From Cuniculiplasma sp052315415 (lineage in GTDB: Archaea; Thermoplasmatota; Thermoplasmata; Thermoplasmatales; Thermoplasmataceae): a stretch of DNA of 64,000 nt. The notes under the pieces are model-generated. The model saw only the letters and a program-made list of their open reading frames with translations. It searched no databases and was not told where the DNA came from. Of this stretch, positions 47,977-58,062 are shown piece by piece; within the stretch, counting starts at the first letter, position 1; each line of letters begins with the position of its first letter. Where the stretch lies: contig JBLSDH010000006.1 in NCBI GenBank assembly GCA_052315415.1, positions 1 to 64,000 of the forward strand. Direction: 5' to 3'. The position numbers and the translations under genes were made by a program.

Positions 47977-49548
47977 GTGATAATTAACGAAAAATTTTTT
48001 GGGTTGACACGAACAGGAAAATTGATTTTAAAAGATGACGCTTCATATAACTTACCTCTTATCATAACGCCAGAATTAGTAAAATCAACATTTAATTCCT
48101 TTGAAATTTTGGAAGAAAAATGTTTTTTAAGGGAGGTTCAACTTTCTTCTGGTAAAATTCAACTTTATGAATCTGATCATTTTATAATTCCAAAAATAGA
48201 TCCTTCTTTCATCATAAAATCAAGAAGATTTGTAAGAACTTTATTAGAATTAAAGATAAATATTGGATATTCAAAACTACTCTATGTCCCCGGCATATCT
48301 GATCCTTATCTTTTGCCCGTTGAATTTCTTATGGGCGTAGATTGCTTTGACACACTTATGTCAGATTATGAATCTGCATTGGGAATTGAATATTCAATGT
48401 TTGGTAGAATAAACAGAAAGGAAAAGTTAAACATTGAAACAAACAGGAATTTTTTGAAAAAGGAAATAGATTTACTCTCTAATTCAATTTCAACAGGTAA
48501 ATTGATTGAGATCGTTGAAAAATGGTCAATATCAAATAGGTCAGTGGAAGCTTTGAGAATCATTGAAAACGAATATGGACATATATATGAGAAATTTTTT
48601 CCAAGAAGGACAAATTCTATTTTATCAACAGATCTCATATCACTTGGGAGACCAGATATAGTTAGATATAGAAAATTCATATCTGAAGATTACAGAAAAC
48701 CAAAAGATTTGAAAATCTGCCTTTTTATTCCGTGTAGTGCAAAAAAACCTTATTCCTCATCTAAAACACATAAAGCTCTTATCCAATCACTTGGGAATAG
48801 AAGATATCACATTCATGAAGTAATCTTAACATCACCCGTGGGAGTAGTTCCTAGGGATTTGGAAGAAACATATCCTGCAGGTTTTTACGACATTCCAGTT
48901 ACCGGGCAGTGGTTCATGGATGAGATGAACATGCTAGAAAACCTTATTTCCAAATATCTGGAAAATAATAAATATGATGAAATAGTATTCTTTGTTGATG
49001 ATTCACTCTTATTTCTCGAAAAGAAATTTGGTAAAAATGGAAAATTCATTAAATGGGATAAAAAAGATTCTGAATCATTCAATGTTTTGAATAATTATCT
49101 TGATAGCATAATAAAAGAAGGCCATAAGGTAAGAAAAAGAAATTTTTTACAAGAAAAACTTATTTCAACAGCAAAATACCAATTTGGTGAGTGGATTTTG
49201 AAATATATTGAAAATCTTGAGTTGAAAAAAATGTTCAATCAATTCATGCTTGTGGAAAAAAATAACCCGTATTTTATTTACAGAGAAGATATGGGAAAAT
49301 TAACAATAAACAAAAACGCATCAAACATTTTCATAAAGGAAAATAAATTTATTGTTGAAATTGATGATTTTTATCCCACAGCAAATATTTATTCAGTGGG
49401 CATTAAAAACTGCACTGAAGATATAAGACAAGAAGATGAGGTTGTTATAACTCATAATGGAGAGGCAAGGGGAGTTGGTGTGGCAAAGATGCCTAGCCTG
49501 GCAATGATGACTACAGAAAAAGGTGTGGCAGTAAAAATGCGCAATTGA
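47977..49548 (+). CDS. arcS: Archaeosine synthase ArcS
   Basis: 523 residues from GTG 47977; no better ATG exists and the TATA spacing fits. The central domain has the ArcS signature IPCSAKKPYSSSKTHKAL, followed by TSPVGVVPRDLEETYPAGFYDIPVTGQW. The C-terminal PUA domain (about 445-520) has DEVVITHNGEARGVGVAKM. ArcS adds lysine to preQ0-modified G15 of tRNA, the first step to archaeosine. The N-terminal 230 residues are a TGT-like remnant. The gene is more AT-rich than the genes around it. No arcTGT or RaSEA gene is in the window. Confidence 0.9.
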   Translation: MIINEKFFGLTRTGKLILKDDASYNLPLIITPELVKSTFNSFEILEEKCFLREVQLSSGKIQLYESDHFIIPKIDPSFIIKSRRFVRTLLELKINIGYSKLLYVPGISDPYLLPVEFLMGVDCFDTLMSDYESALGIEYSMFGRINRKEKLNIETNRNFLKKEIDLLSNSISTGKLIEIVEKWSISNRSVEALRIIENEYGHIYEKFFPRRTNSILSTDLISLGRPDIVRYRKFISEDYRKPKDLKICLFIPCSAKKPYSSSKTHKALIQSLGNRRYHIHEVILTSPVGVVPRDLEETYPAGFYDIPVTGQWFMDEMNMLENLISKYLENNKYDEIVFFVDDSLLFLEKKFGKNGKFIKWDKKDSESFNVLNNYLDSIIKEGHKVRKRNFLQEKLISTAKYQFGEWILKYIENLELKKMFNQFMLVEKNNPYFIYREDMGKLTINKNASNIFIKENKFIVEIDDFYPTANIYSVGIKNCTEDIRQEDEVVITHNGEARGVGVAKMPSLAMMTTEKGVAVKMRN

Positions 49549-49599
49549 TATTAAATTGTATCACAAAATTATTAATAATGCAAGTTATTGATTGATATA

Positions 49600-52566
49600 A
49601 TGCCTAATTTAAAGCTAGTTGGAGCTCTGGCAGTTGCCGCAATACTGCTTGGTTCTTCAATTTTTTTGTTTCACGAAAATTATGATGCAAAACCTTACAT
49701 CAAGGTAAAGATCCCCCAGCTTTATGCAGGTGAGCAGAGGATGTTCAGTTTTTCAACACTTGGAACATCCATTGGGCCAGATAATAATGGAACTTATATT
49801 CTGGAAGGTTACGTATACAATGAAAATGGAAAGCCACTGATTAATACTAACATTACCATCTTCGATTTCCCTTGGGACGTGCAAACAATCACAAACTCCA
49901 CAGGTGGATATAAGGTGGAGGTTCTGCTATTTGGAACGTTCACGATGGGGATAACATCGAAGGGATATTCTCAATCACTTTTCACATTCACAAATTTAAA
50001 TGGAAGGAATGTGTGGGAAAACGTAACTTTGAAAAAGGCCTATCTTTATTCAGTTACAGGTTACGCATATACATTGCAGAATGGAAACAATAGCTCGAAG
50101 GTAAAAGTCCCGGATGTTAACATATTTTTCAGAAATTTTTACTCAACATATAACACATTATCAAATAATACGGGTAATTTCTCCGTAAAGCTTCAGAATT
50201 CAAACTATCTCATATATGTTGAAAAGTCAGGTTTTTCCGCTAACGTCACACCAGAATTTTTAAACGTGTCAGGGAAAAACATAACAAATCTAAAATTGGA
50301 ACTTAAGTTACCGAATAATATATTATTCACAATCAACGGTACGGTTTTTAATAAATTGAATCAGCCCATATCAACTGGCATAGATGTTGAAGATGTTTTC
50401 GACGGAAGGGTTGTAAGTAATTCTACAACACTCCCAGATGGTTCTTATTCTATAAGTGTACCAGAAGGATACAATGAGCTTTATTTCAAAGGCACAGGGT
50501 TCAACCTAAATCAAACAGGTGAAATATTTGTTAATTCAAGTATAAATAATCTAAATATGAGCCTCACTGCATGGGATCCTTTCAACGGTCAACCCTTGAA
50601 TTCTCAACAAAAAGGCCTTGGTTTTCTGCCATCATTTTTGCAGAGTGAAGCTGAAAATTATCTGAAATCCACTTCCTCTATAAATTACAAGCAGACCGAA
50701 AAAGTATTTTCAAAAATACAAATTTCTAATTCCTTTTACTCTGAATACCCTCAGAACATATCTTTTGAAAACAAATTCTATGGTGTTATTGCAGGTAATT
50801 TCAACGGCACAATATACTACGACTCCGTGTTACTAAATAGGAGTGCAATCACAGAATTGGAAACGGATTTCCCTGGTATCTATAACATAATATTGTACAT
50901 ACCTGGTTTTTCTTTGATATCACTTAGTGCAGATAATGGAATTCATTCCAATATATATTATGAGAATGCTGTTCCATTAAGCGGACAAACTTTCAACCTG
51001 ACAGGCAGTGGAATAAATTCTGTAAATGGAAACCCTCTTTATTATTCAAACTATACTCTTTTTGAAAATGGAATACCGGTTTCATCTGAGGATTACGTAA
51101 CAGATGGTTCTTATAGATTTGAGGTTTTTGTTGATACTCATCAGTCATACACATTGAATTTCACTGTTGATTTACAAGAAAACGGATTCATATCACAAAA
51201 CTATAGTATAATTGTAAACAGCACCAAAACATCAAATCCAGGTATATTCAAAATGGGTGATCTTGGGTTAATACCAGTTAAATCAATAGGTGAGGGTTTT
51301 ACAGAAAATGTAATCCCAGTTGCTTGTTATGAGTTATCTTCACTGGAAAAGAACCTTACAGAAAACTACACAACTAATCTTCAAAGTTCATCATTGAGCG
51401 GAAATCTTTTTGCTTTTTACCACAGTAATTCGTTATTGGGTTCCACCTCAATGTATGCCCTTGTCTATCTTAACGGTGTCATTTATGGCAAGGTATTCAA
51501 CACATCAACAACTGGATTTTTAGATGTGGAGTTAAATCTTTCTGTATCTGGATATATAAGCTTTTATTCACAATATTATAAATCAATAAATAATAGATTC
51601 ACTGCTCTTCCAGGAAATCAATCTTTTGAAAAAATAAATATGAATGATCGAAACATCACAACATTTAACATAGATATACTTAATACTCTTTATAAATACG
51701 AGGTTGAAAACAAACTAAATTTAAATTATGAAACACTTCCTGCAAATATTTACAGCTTCAATTCCCTTATTTATTTTAAAAATTCAACATCAGAAATTAC
51801 ACCGGAATTCAGAAATTTCACGTTTGAGATACCGAGAGGTAATTTTGTCTTCAGGTATGGAAATTATTCCTCGATTGTAATGAATCAAACAACAGTAAAT
51901 ACCGCATCCTCAAAAACAATAACAGTTGAGATGAATGTTTCTGAATACTCATCTCTTATATTTTTGAATTCAACCATCCCTGTTGACATTTACATTCAAA
52001 CTATGAAAGGGAATTCAGTGAACAATTATTTGATTGGAACTTTCAAGAATGCTGTCCTTACAAATGTTACAATGAACCAGACTTATTATAAAGTCAGGTA
52101 CTATTTCAAAGCCGGGGGGACTGTTTTTGAGTCCAGATATTTTGCAGGAAATTATACGCACCCTCTATACAGGATATCATTGGATATATCCAATTCAACC
52201 GAAATTATACAGTTAAATGGAATTTATTCAAATTCAAAATACAATATAATTTATAGTAATGATACTTTCAATTTCCTGCCGGGGTCTGTACTTCTTTATA
52301 ACATTTCACTTTATAGGTATGATAGCACAATTGAATATGTGATGCCAAACGGAACCTATTTCGTTCTTGACGGGTCTCAATTTTATATGAATAATTCATA
52401 TTTCTCAGATATCAATATGAATATAACGGGATTGACAGGGAAAAATTCATTAACTTTTTATGCGGATTATTCAGTTAATGAACTTTCTTCTGCTACAATT
52501 CTCATTTCTTGCCATCTTGATCAATTAACTTTAAATTATAATAATCAGTATAATGTGGGTGAGTAA
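49600..52566 (+). CDS. Large N-glycosylation-rich extracytoplasmic protein with N-terminal anchor
   Basis: 988 residues from ATG 49600 (TTG 49588 is the alternative; TATA-like attattaata about 29 nt upstream supports ATG). One N-terminal span (LVGALAVAAILLGSSIFLF) places the rest outside. Over forty N-x-S/T sequons are spread along the chain. Residues about 60-130 and further units are carboxypeptidase-regulatory-like (CarboxypepD_reg) beta domains: LEGYVYNENGKPLINTNI, TGYAYTLQ..., ING-TVFNKLNQPI. No C-terminal span or catalytic motif. It is the first gene of the MoxR-DUF58 operon and is the likely surface substrate or receptor of that system. Confidence 0.85.
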   Translation: MPNLKLVGALAVAAILLGSSIFLFHENYDAKPYIKVKIPQLYAGEQRMFSFSTLGTSIGPDNNGTYILEGYVYNENGKPLINTNITIFDFPWDVQTITNSTGGYKVEVLLFGTFTMGITSKGYSQSLFTFTNLNGRNVWENVTLKKAYLYSVTGYAYTLQNGNNSSKVKVPDVNIFFRNFYSTYNTLSNNTGNFSVKLQNSNYLIYVEKSGFSANVTPEFLNVSGKNITNLKLELKLPNNILFTINGTVFNKLNQPISTGIDVEDVFDGRVVSNSTTLPDGSYSISVPEGYNELYFKGTGFNLNQTGEIFVNSSINNLNMSLTAWDPFNGQPLNSQQKGLGFLPSFLQSEAENYLKSTSSINYKQTEKVFSKIQISNSFYSEYPQNISFENKFYGVIAGNFNGTIYYDSVLLNRSAITELETDFPGIYNIILYIPGFSLISLSADNGIHSNIYYENAVPLSGQTFNLTGSGINSVNGNPLYYSNYTLFENGIPVSSEDYVTDGSYRFEVFVDTHQSYTLNFTVDLQENGFISQNYSIIVNSTKTSNPGIFKMGDLGLIPVKSIGEGFTENVIPVACYELSSLEKNLTENYTTNLQSSSLSGNLFAFYHSNSLLGSTSMYALVYLNGVIYGKVFNTSTTGFLDVELNLSVSGYISFYSQYYKSINNRFTALPGNQSFEKINMNDRNITTFNIDILNTLYKYEVENKLNLNYETLPANIYSFNSLIYFKNSTSEITPEFRNFTFEIPRGNFVFRYGNYSSIVMNQTTVNTASSKTITVEMNVSEYSSLIFLNSTIPVDIYIQTMKGNSVNNYLIGTFKNAVLTNVTMNQTYYKVRYYFKAGGTVFESRYFAGNYTHPLYRISLDISNSTEIIQLNGIYSNSKYNIIYSNDTFNFLPGSVLLYNISLYRYDSTIEYVMPNGTYFVLDGSQFYMNNSYFSDINMNITGLTGKNSLTFYADYSVNELSSATILISCHLDQLTLNYNNQYNVGE

Positions 52567-52568
52567 AA

Positions 52569-53153
52569 ATGGAAGCAAAAGGCGATGACATAACAAAAAA
52601 AGAAAATCAAACGAATGCCAGTGGAAATGCTATAAATACATCTCCAAAGAAAAAACAACCCTTCTGGAGAAGAAAAAAAGTTCAGGCCGAGGTCATCTAC
52701 AAATACAAGACAGTAGCAGATGTCCCTCCTGTTCTGGCATTAAAAAGGGCATTTGATAATGGTGAAGTTGTTAAGGGGATCTCAACTTGTCTTTCATATA
52801 TGACAAACGATCTGAAGCGTTTTTACGGTATAAAGTTCATCAACAATCTTACACCTTCAGAGAATATTTACCTCTATTTGAAATCAATAGATAAGAATTT
52901 TCCGGAGGATTTCATAGTTAAGAGTGACGAGTCACTTATTGACATAGACAGACTATTACTTAACGGGAAGAGTGGGGACGAATTCAAATTTGGCGCAATA
53001 AAAAAATACATAACTTTCTACAAAGAAGGTTTTCAAAAAATTATGTATAGGAAGGAAAGTGAGTTGAACAAAGATGATATAGAAAATATAGTGAAAGATT
53101 TCTATAGTTATATGGACATAAAAAAACTATATTTTTCAGAGGTTGGTGAATAA
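52569..53153 (+). CDS. Soluble protein of the MoxR operon, unknown function
   Basis: 194 residues. The first 45 are polar and Lys/Asn-rich (NQTNASGNAINTSPKKKQPFWRRKK) and probably disordered. The remainder is helical: PPVLALKRAFDNGEVVKGISTCLSYMTNDLKRFYGI resembles the small helical DUF4129-type domain found in MoxR-DUF58-transglutaminase operons, but this is an inference from layout. No membrane span. It starts 2 nt after the surface-protein gene, with ggtgag just upstream as Shine-Dalgarno, and ends overlapping the next start. Confidence 0.6.
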   Translation: MEAKGDDITKKENQTNASGNAINTSPKKKQPFWRRKKVQAEVIYKYKTVADVPPVLALKRAFDNGEVVKGISTCLSYMTNDLKRFYGIKFINNLTPSENIYLYLKSIDKNFPEDFIVKSDESLIDIDRLLLNGKSGDEFKFGAIKKYITFYKEGFQKIMYRKESELNKDDIENIVKDFYSYMDIKKLYFSEVGE

Positions 53154-53662
53154 TGGCAGTTTTGAGCGGATTTAAGTTTATGAGTTTAAACCAGATTATT
53201 CAGAACTATGAAAAAAATCCGCTCATAATGTTGAATTTTCTCATACCTGTACTTGTAATATTGCTGTTTTTTTTGGCCGTTAGAATAAGGGCTTCATTAG
53301 CCAAACAGGACAGTATACCCGACATTGATAGCAAAATGGAGAGTTTTGAGACTCCAGATAAAAATTTTGAAGAGGAGATGAATTTCGTGATGAAGAAGGA
53401 TTATGATCATTTTGAAAAAATTGAGGATTCCGCGCAGAAAAAAATTTTTTTCCTTGTAAAGGAAATGAGGAAATCAATCCGGAAATACAACAGAATTAAT
53501 TACAGGTTGAACCTTGCCATATCAGATAAAAAAATTCAGAACTTAAAAAAGAGAAAGGAAAGCGAAATGGAGAAAATTGTGAAAATACATGCTAAAATTC
53601 AGACCAATCTTGATACAATAGACAGGGAGTTGATCTCTCAAATTAGAGAAAATGGAGAATGA
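53153..53662 (+). CDS. Single-span membrane protein with coiled-coil tail
   Basis: 169 residues. A membrane span at about 24-43 (PLIMLNFLIPVLVILLFFLAVRI, split by its Pro) is followed by an acidic linker and a long basic/acidic helix (100-165; KKIFFLVKEMRKSIRKYNRINYRL...KRKESEMEKIVKIHAKIQTNLDTIDREL) that should form a cytoplasmic coiled coil. Such an architecture could link the membrane to the MoxR ATPase encoded 6 nt downstream. No family recognised. Its ATG shares a base with the preceding stop. Confidence 0.6.
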   Translation: MAVLSGFKFMSLNQIIQNYEKNPLIMLNFLIPVLVILLFFLAVRIRASLAKQDSIPDIDSKMESFETPDKNFEEEMNFVMKKDYDHFEKIEDSAQKKIFFLVKEMRKSIRKYNRINYRLNLAISDKKIQNLKKRKESEMEKIVKIHAKIQTNLDTIDRELISQIRENGE

Positions 53663-53668
53663 TAATTT

Positions 53669-54628
53669 ATGGAAAATATGCTTGATTATTTAAACGTGAA
53701 GTCTCTTGTTTCAAAGGTAAGCGAAGAGATTGGAAGAAAGGTTATTGGTTCACGCATAACGGTAAAGATGATGTTCATTTCGCTCATAAGCAATAATCAT
53801 ATACTTCTGGAGGGTGTGCCTGGTCTTGCAAAGACAATGCTGGCTAGCGAATTTTCATCCCACCTTCAAATGCAGTTCAAAAGGATACAGTTTACCCCAG
53901 ATATGCTGCCATCTGATATAACCGGAAATATGATTTTCAATCTTGAAACCAAGAAGTTCGAATTCAGACAGGGTCCTATATTCACAAACATACTACTTGC
54001 CGATGAGATAAACAGAACACCTGCAAAGGTTCAGTCTGCCCTTTTAGAATCCATGGAAGAGAAGCATGTTTCTGCTGGTGGTAATATTTACTGGCTTCCA
54101 AACCCATTCTTTGTAATAGCAACACAAAATCCAATAGAACAGGAAGGAACATTTCCACTTGCTGAGGCCCTCATGGATCGTTTCATCTTCAGATTGATAC
54201 TGACATACCCTTCAAGGGAAGAGGAAATCAATATACTTTCCAGAAGCTTCAGTGAAAAAGGTAGGGGCACCCTTATAAATCCTGAATTGATAGATAGCAT
54301 GAGAGCATCATTGAACGATGTTTACGTTTCCCAACAAATCAAAGAATATATGGTGGATTTAATGAGGAAAACAAGGGAGGATTCAAGAATATATGTTGGT
54401 GCAAGTCCAAGAACCACTGCAAAACTGATGCAGGCTGCAAGAGCTTGTGCAATGATTGAAGGGAGAAATTATGTGATCCCTGAAGATGTTTATTTCCTGG
54501 CTAAACCTCTTCTTAATCACAGACTCATCCTAAGACCTGAAGCGTTAATGAATGAAATGGATTCAGGGGTTGAAGCATCTTACAGAATAATTGAAGATAT
54601 ACTGGAAAAAATAGGGTTCACCCAATGA
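53669..54628 (+). CDS. moxR: MoxR-family AAA+ ATPase
   Basis: 319 residues. Walker A is LLEGVPGLAKT (about 47-57), Walker B LLADEINRTPAKVQSALLESMEE, sensor 1 ATQNPIEQEGTFPLAEALMDRF, and a C-terminal lid with GASPRTTAKLMQAARACA. MoxR ATPases are chaperones that mature or assemble protein complexes, usually with partner vWA/DUF58 proteins. The gene overlaps the DUF58 gene by 4 nt (ATGA). Central ATPase of the operon. Confidence 0.95.
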   Translation: MENMLDYLNVKSLVSKVSEEIGRKVIGSRITVKMMFISLISNNHILLEGVPGLAKTMLASEFSSHLQMQFKRIQFTPDMLPSDITGNMIFNLETKKFEFRQGPIFTNILLADEINRTPAKVQSALLESMEEKHVSAGGNIYWLPNPFFVIATQNPIEQEGTFPLAEALMDRFIFRLILTYPSREEEINILSRSFSEKGRGTLINPELIDSMRASLNDVYVSQQIKEYMVDLMRKTREDSRIYVGASPRTTAKLMQAARACAMIEGRNYVIPEDVYFLAKPLLNHRLILRPEALMNEMDSGVEASYRIIEDILEKIGFTQ

Positions 54629-55953
54629 TCAACAAAAAAACTTACGTATTGTACTCAGCATTCATATTTGGTTTACTCGAGTCCTTTTTTTATGATCTCT
54701 ATGGATATTATGAGCTCTCTTTCTTCTTTATTGCTGTCATACTTATAATGAGTTTTGACATTATTTACCAGAACTCTGGAAAATTTAAAAAAATAAGGCA
54801 TTCAATAGCGGTTGGTAGAAAAATACTTAAAAAAGAGGTAAAAAAAGGGGATAAAATAGAGATACAATTGGTTTTCAAAAATAATTCTGGCACAACTCTC
54901 GAATTAAAATACTTTGACAATGTTAGTGATGCTTTTCTGGTATCAGGGCCTATTTCCGGACTGTTGAAGATAAGAGGTGGTGAAGTAAAAACAATCACCT
55001 ATTCCATTGAACCTCAGATAATAGGGACATATGAGATTGGCCCACTTGAAATAATATCATATGATTCACTTGGACTTACATATAATGAATTCGAGGCAAA
55101 AATAATTGATAAGATAAATGTTGGTCCATCTGAGAAGGACGTCCATTCACAGAGGAGTGAGAGGACAAGCAATATCCTGTACACATCGGGATACCATTTC
55201 TCTAGAAAAGCAGGACAGGGATACGATTTTTATGGCATCAGAGCTTATGACAACTCTGATGATGTGAGAGTGATTGCATGGGGTAGGTATAACATCTCTG
55301 GTACAGATGATCTATATACAAAATTATGGGAAGAGCAGAGGCAGATCGATGTTGTTTTTGTGATAGATTATAGTTCAGGATCCAATCTGGGTTATTCATA
55401 CAGCAGACTTTTCGATTTTTACATAACAGTGGTTTTGAACTGTGCCTATCTTGTACTTAAGAACCAGGACAGGGTTGGATTCATTGTCTATTCTTCAGAA
55501 ACAAAAATTGCAATAAAGCCCTCCTCAAGAAAAGATTCCATAACAGATCTTGAGAAACAGGTGAGCAGAATAAGGCCATCTGGAACATTTGACCTCAAGG
55601 AGTGCATGGATTTTGCATATAGGGAAATGAACAGAAAACCTGTTTTCTTTGTATTTCAATCGCCATATTCAACCAAGATGGCAAAAAAGTGGGATTTGAT
55701 TAACACAAGAAACAGGGAAAACATATTCATCTATACAGTAAATCCAGGGGATTTTTACAATCTTGATAACATAGAGTACCAGGTCAGACTTTACGGTCAA
55801 ACAGTTACAAACAAGGAAATGAAGGAACTAAGGGCCAATATAAAATTTTTGAGAAGTTTTGGAATTAAATCAGTTCTTTCTAACAAGGAAAGGGTATTCA
55901 TTAACGCCATGGTAGATTACTCTGTGGCAAGGAATCAGGGGAGGGGAGCATGA
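54625..55953 (+). CDS. DUF58 protein with vWA-like domain
   Basis: 442 residues. Two N-terminal spans (about 5-48) are followed by an Ig-like domain (KKEVKKGDKIEIQLVFKNNSG) and the DUF58 signature GIRAYDNSDDVRVIAWGRYNISGTDDLYTKLWEEQR. The vWA part begins VVFVIDYSSGSNLGYS. The metal-site motif DxSxS reads DYSSG, so the last Ser is missing. YSVARNQG closes the C terminus. DUF58 proteins are standard partners of MoxR. It overlaps moxR and the following membrane protein by 4 nt each. Confidence 0.92.
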   Translation: MINKKTYVLYSAFIFGLLESFFYDLYGYYELSFFFIAVILIMSFDIIYQNSGKFKKIRHSIAVGRKILKKEVKKGDKIEIQLVFKNNSGTTLELKYFDNVSDAFLVSGPISGLLKIRGGEVKTITYSIEPQIIGTYEIGPLEIISYDSLGLTYNEFEAKIIDKINVGPSEKDVHSQRSERTSNILYTSGYHFSRKAGQGYDFYGIRAYDNSDDVRVIAWGRYNISGTDDLYTKLWEEQRQIDVVFVIDYSSGSNLGYSYSRLFDFYITVVLNCAYLVLKNQDRVGFIVYSSETKIAIKPSSRKDSITDLEKQVSRIRPSGTFDLKECMDFAYREMNRKPVFFVFQSPYSTKMAKKWDLINTRNRENIFIYTVNPGDFYNLDNIEYQVRLYGQTVTNKEMKELRANIKFLRSFGIKSVLSNKERVFINAMVDYSVARNQGRGA

Positions 55954-56798
55954 GTAGAAATTTTCAGGAGTACGTTGCTAACTTTTTAATTCTCCTTCCA
56001 ACCACTGTTTCTTTCTTTTACGTTCTTCCTCAGGTTTTCCCATATTGGAACTCAATATGGTACCTTATTATTGCCCTTCCATTGTTAAAATTCTTCATGC
56101 CATCGTCAATAAAGGAAAACTATTACAAAATTGTAATTTCACTGATTATGCTTTACATACTCATCTCTCTTGCCCTTAAATATTTTAATCTTCAAAATCC
56201 AATCTTCAATTTTAACGTAACATATTTCTTATCAACGGAAACGGAGTTTACAATTTATTCATCAATATCTTTCATTTTCATAATAGAGGGTATCAGGGCA
56301 AAGAAAACAAAATCAGCGGTTTCCCTAAACATTGCAGGCACAATAACCTCAGTTTATTCACTGCTTGTAAGTACTGTTGCTGCCATTTCAGACACCACAT
56401 TTTTGACAGCCTTTTATTACTCTGGTATTTTAATCATTTATAACATATACCTTTTATTCACCCAGGGTTATGAATTTCTAACATTAATAATCAAACCTCA
56501 GTTAACTGTAACAATAATTCTCGGATTTACTTTCCTTCTCTCAATATTTGGAACTTTCTGGAGCCTTCATATGTCATCAGAAAAAAAGGAGAAGAGGGTT
56601 TCATTTGAGGATCTTTCATATCCAATAATTTATGGATCAATAGGCGCATTCATATTTTCCCTTCTTCTTTATTATCTTACAATAACTTTCTATTCATTCC
56701 TTGTTACTGTAGTTGTAATAATGGGAATAATCATCTATGCTTTGAGGAAAGATAAAAAGGAAAAATACGACGTGACAATATGGAAGGAAGATGAATGA
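55950..56798 (+). CDS. Polytopic membrane protein of the MoxR operon
   Basis: 282 residues with eight or nine predicted spans from about 10 to 265 and a short basic cytoplasmic C terminus (LRKDKKEKYDVTIWKEDE). No family recognised. Its place directly after DUF58, with 4-nt overlap, suggests it is the membrane component of the MoxR-DUF58 assembly, comparable to the BatB/transglutaminase-associated membrane proteins of bacterial systems, by position only. Confidence 0.6.
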   Translation: MSRNFQEYVANFLILLPTTVSFFYVLPQVFPYWNSIWYLIIALPLLKFFMPSSIKENYYKIVISLIMLYILISLALKYFNLQNPIFNFNVTYFLSTETEFTIYSSISFIFIIEGIRAKKTKSAVSLNIAGTITSVYSLLVSTVAAISDTTFLTAFYYSGILIIYNIYLLFTQGYEFLTLIIKPQLTVTIILGFTFLLSIFGTFWSLHMSSEKKEKRVSFEDLSYPIIYGSIGAFIFSLLLYYLTITFYSFLVTVVVIMGIIIYALRKDKKEKYDVTIWKEDE

Positions 56799-58062
56799 AG
56801 AGATTTTGATTGAAGACCATTTTTTCATAGATTCGAGGGGAAAACTTGGATACGGAGATATCATCATATCCAGGGGTAAGATTGCAAAAATAACAGATAA
56901 AGAACCCCCCAATGTAATTAACAGTGATATTGTTATTCCTGGTTTTGCAAACACACATACACATGTTGCCATGGGTCGTTTCAGAGGTCTTCTTGACGAT
57001 TTAAGTCTTGAAAAATTTTTAGATAAAACATTCTCACTTGACAACAACAGACGAAAGGATGATATATACAGTTCTTCAACCATATCAATTTGTGACATGT
57101 TAATGTCAGGAACAACATTGTTCGCAGATCTTTATTATTCTGAGGACATAATATTTGAAGCGGCAGATAAACTTGGAATCAGGGCTCTGTTATCATGGGT
57201 CACTCTTGACAGGGAACTTTCAACCCAAAAAGGCGATCCAGTGGAAAACTGTGAAAATTTCATCAAAGAATACAAAGGAAGAAATGATAGAATTATCCCA
57301 GCAGCTGGAATCCAGGGAGTATATGTTGCTTCAGATGATACAATTGGGGGTGCGAGAGACATTGCAAAAAAATACGAAACTCAGTTGCACATGCACGTAA
57401 GTGAAACAAGAAAAGAGGTGTATGATTTTCTAGATAAGAAAGGAAAAAGGGTGGTGGAATATCTTTATGATCTTGGTGTTCTCTCCCAAAACTTTTTAGC
57501 TGCCCATTGTCTGTGGCTTAATGGAAGGGAAATATCATTACTTGGCAAGAACAGATGCACAGTATCCTGGAATGGTGTGAGCAATTCCAAACTGGGGCAT
57601 GGGGGACATCTTGCATATGAGGAACTTAAAAATGCAGGTGCAAACATAAGCTTTGGAACTGACAGTGTAGGTAGCAACAATTCCCAGAACGTGCTTGAAA
57701 ATGCAAAATTTTCCTCACTTGATTTCAAGAACTCAAGATGGGACGGTTCAATGATGAACTCCCTTGAAATATTCAGGGCTCTTACACTGAATGGTTATCT
57801 TGCTGCAGGTATAAAAAATGGTGGTCTTATTGAGGAGGGTTATCTTGCAGATCTCAATATTATAGATCACAGAAACAGTTCTCTGGTACCTCTAAGAAAA
57901 AATAATGTGATATCATCAATAGTTTACAGCATGGACAGAGATGCAATAACTGATGTTATAATTAATGGGGAATATGTAAAGAAAAATGGAAAACTTAATG
58001 ATGCTCAGAGAAACCAGTTCAATATGGCTCTTAAAAATATCAAGGAATCATTCACAACATGA
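56791..58062 (+). CDS. Amidohydrolase, SAH/5'-deoxyadenosine deaminase-like (COG0402)
   Basis: 423 residues. Zinc ligands: THTHVAMGRFRG (HxH), QLHMHVSETRKE, AAHCLWL and SFGTDSVGSNN, in the order of the amidohydrolase superfamily. The closest group by motif is the MtaD/TrzF-type deaminase acting on S-adenosylhomocysteine, methylthioadenosine or 5'-deoxyadenosine. Some archaea, such as Methanocaldococcus, use a related enzyme to salvage 5'-deoxyadenosine. It overlaps the membrane-protein gene by 8 nt and closes the operon, but a link to the MoxR system is not evident. It converges on pheS with an 11-bp overlap. Confidence 0.87.
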   Translation: MNEEILIEDHFFIDSRGKLGYGDIIISRGKIAKITDKEPPNVINSDIVIPGFANTHTHVAMGRFRGLLDDLSLEKFLDKTFSLDNNRRKDDIYSSSTISICDMLMSGTTLFADLYYSEDIIFEAADKLGIRALLSWVTLDRELSTQKGDPVENCENFIKEYKGRNDRIIPAAGIQGVYVASDDTIGGARDIAKKYETQLHMHVSETRKEVYDFLDKKGKRVVEYLYDLGVLSQNFLAAHCLWLNGREISLLGKNRCTVSWNGVSNSKLGHGGHLAYEELKNAGANISFGTDSVGSNNSQNVLENAKFSSLDFKNSRWDGSMMNSLEIFRALTLNGYLAAGIKNGGLIEEGYLADLNIIDHRNSSLVPLRKNNVISSIVYSMDRDAITDVIINGEYVKKNGKLNDAQRNQFNMALKNIKESFTT

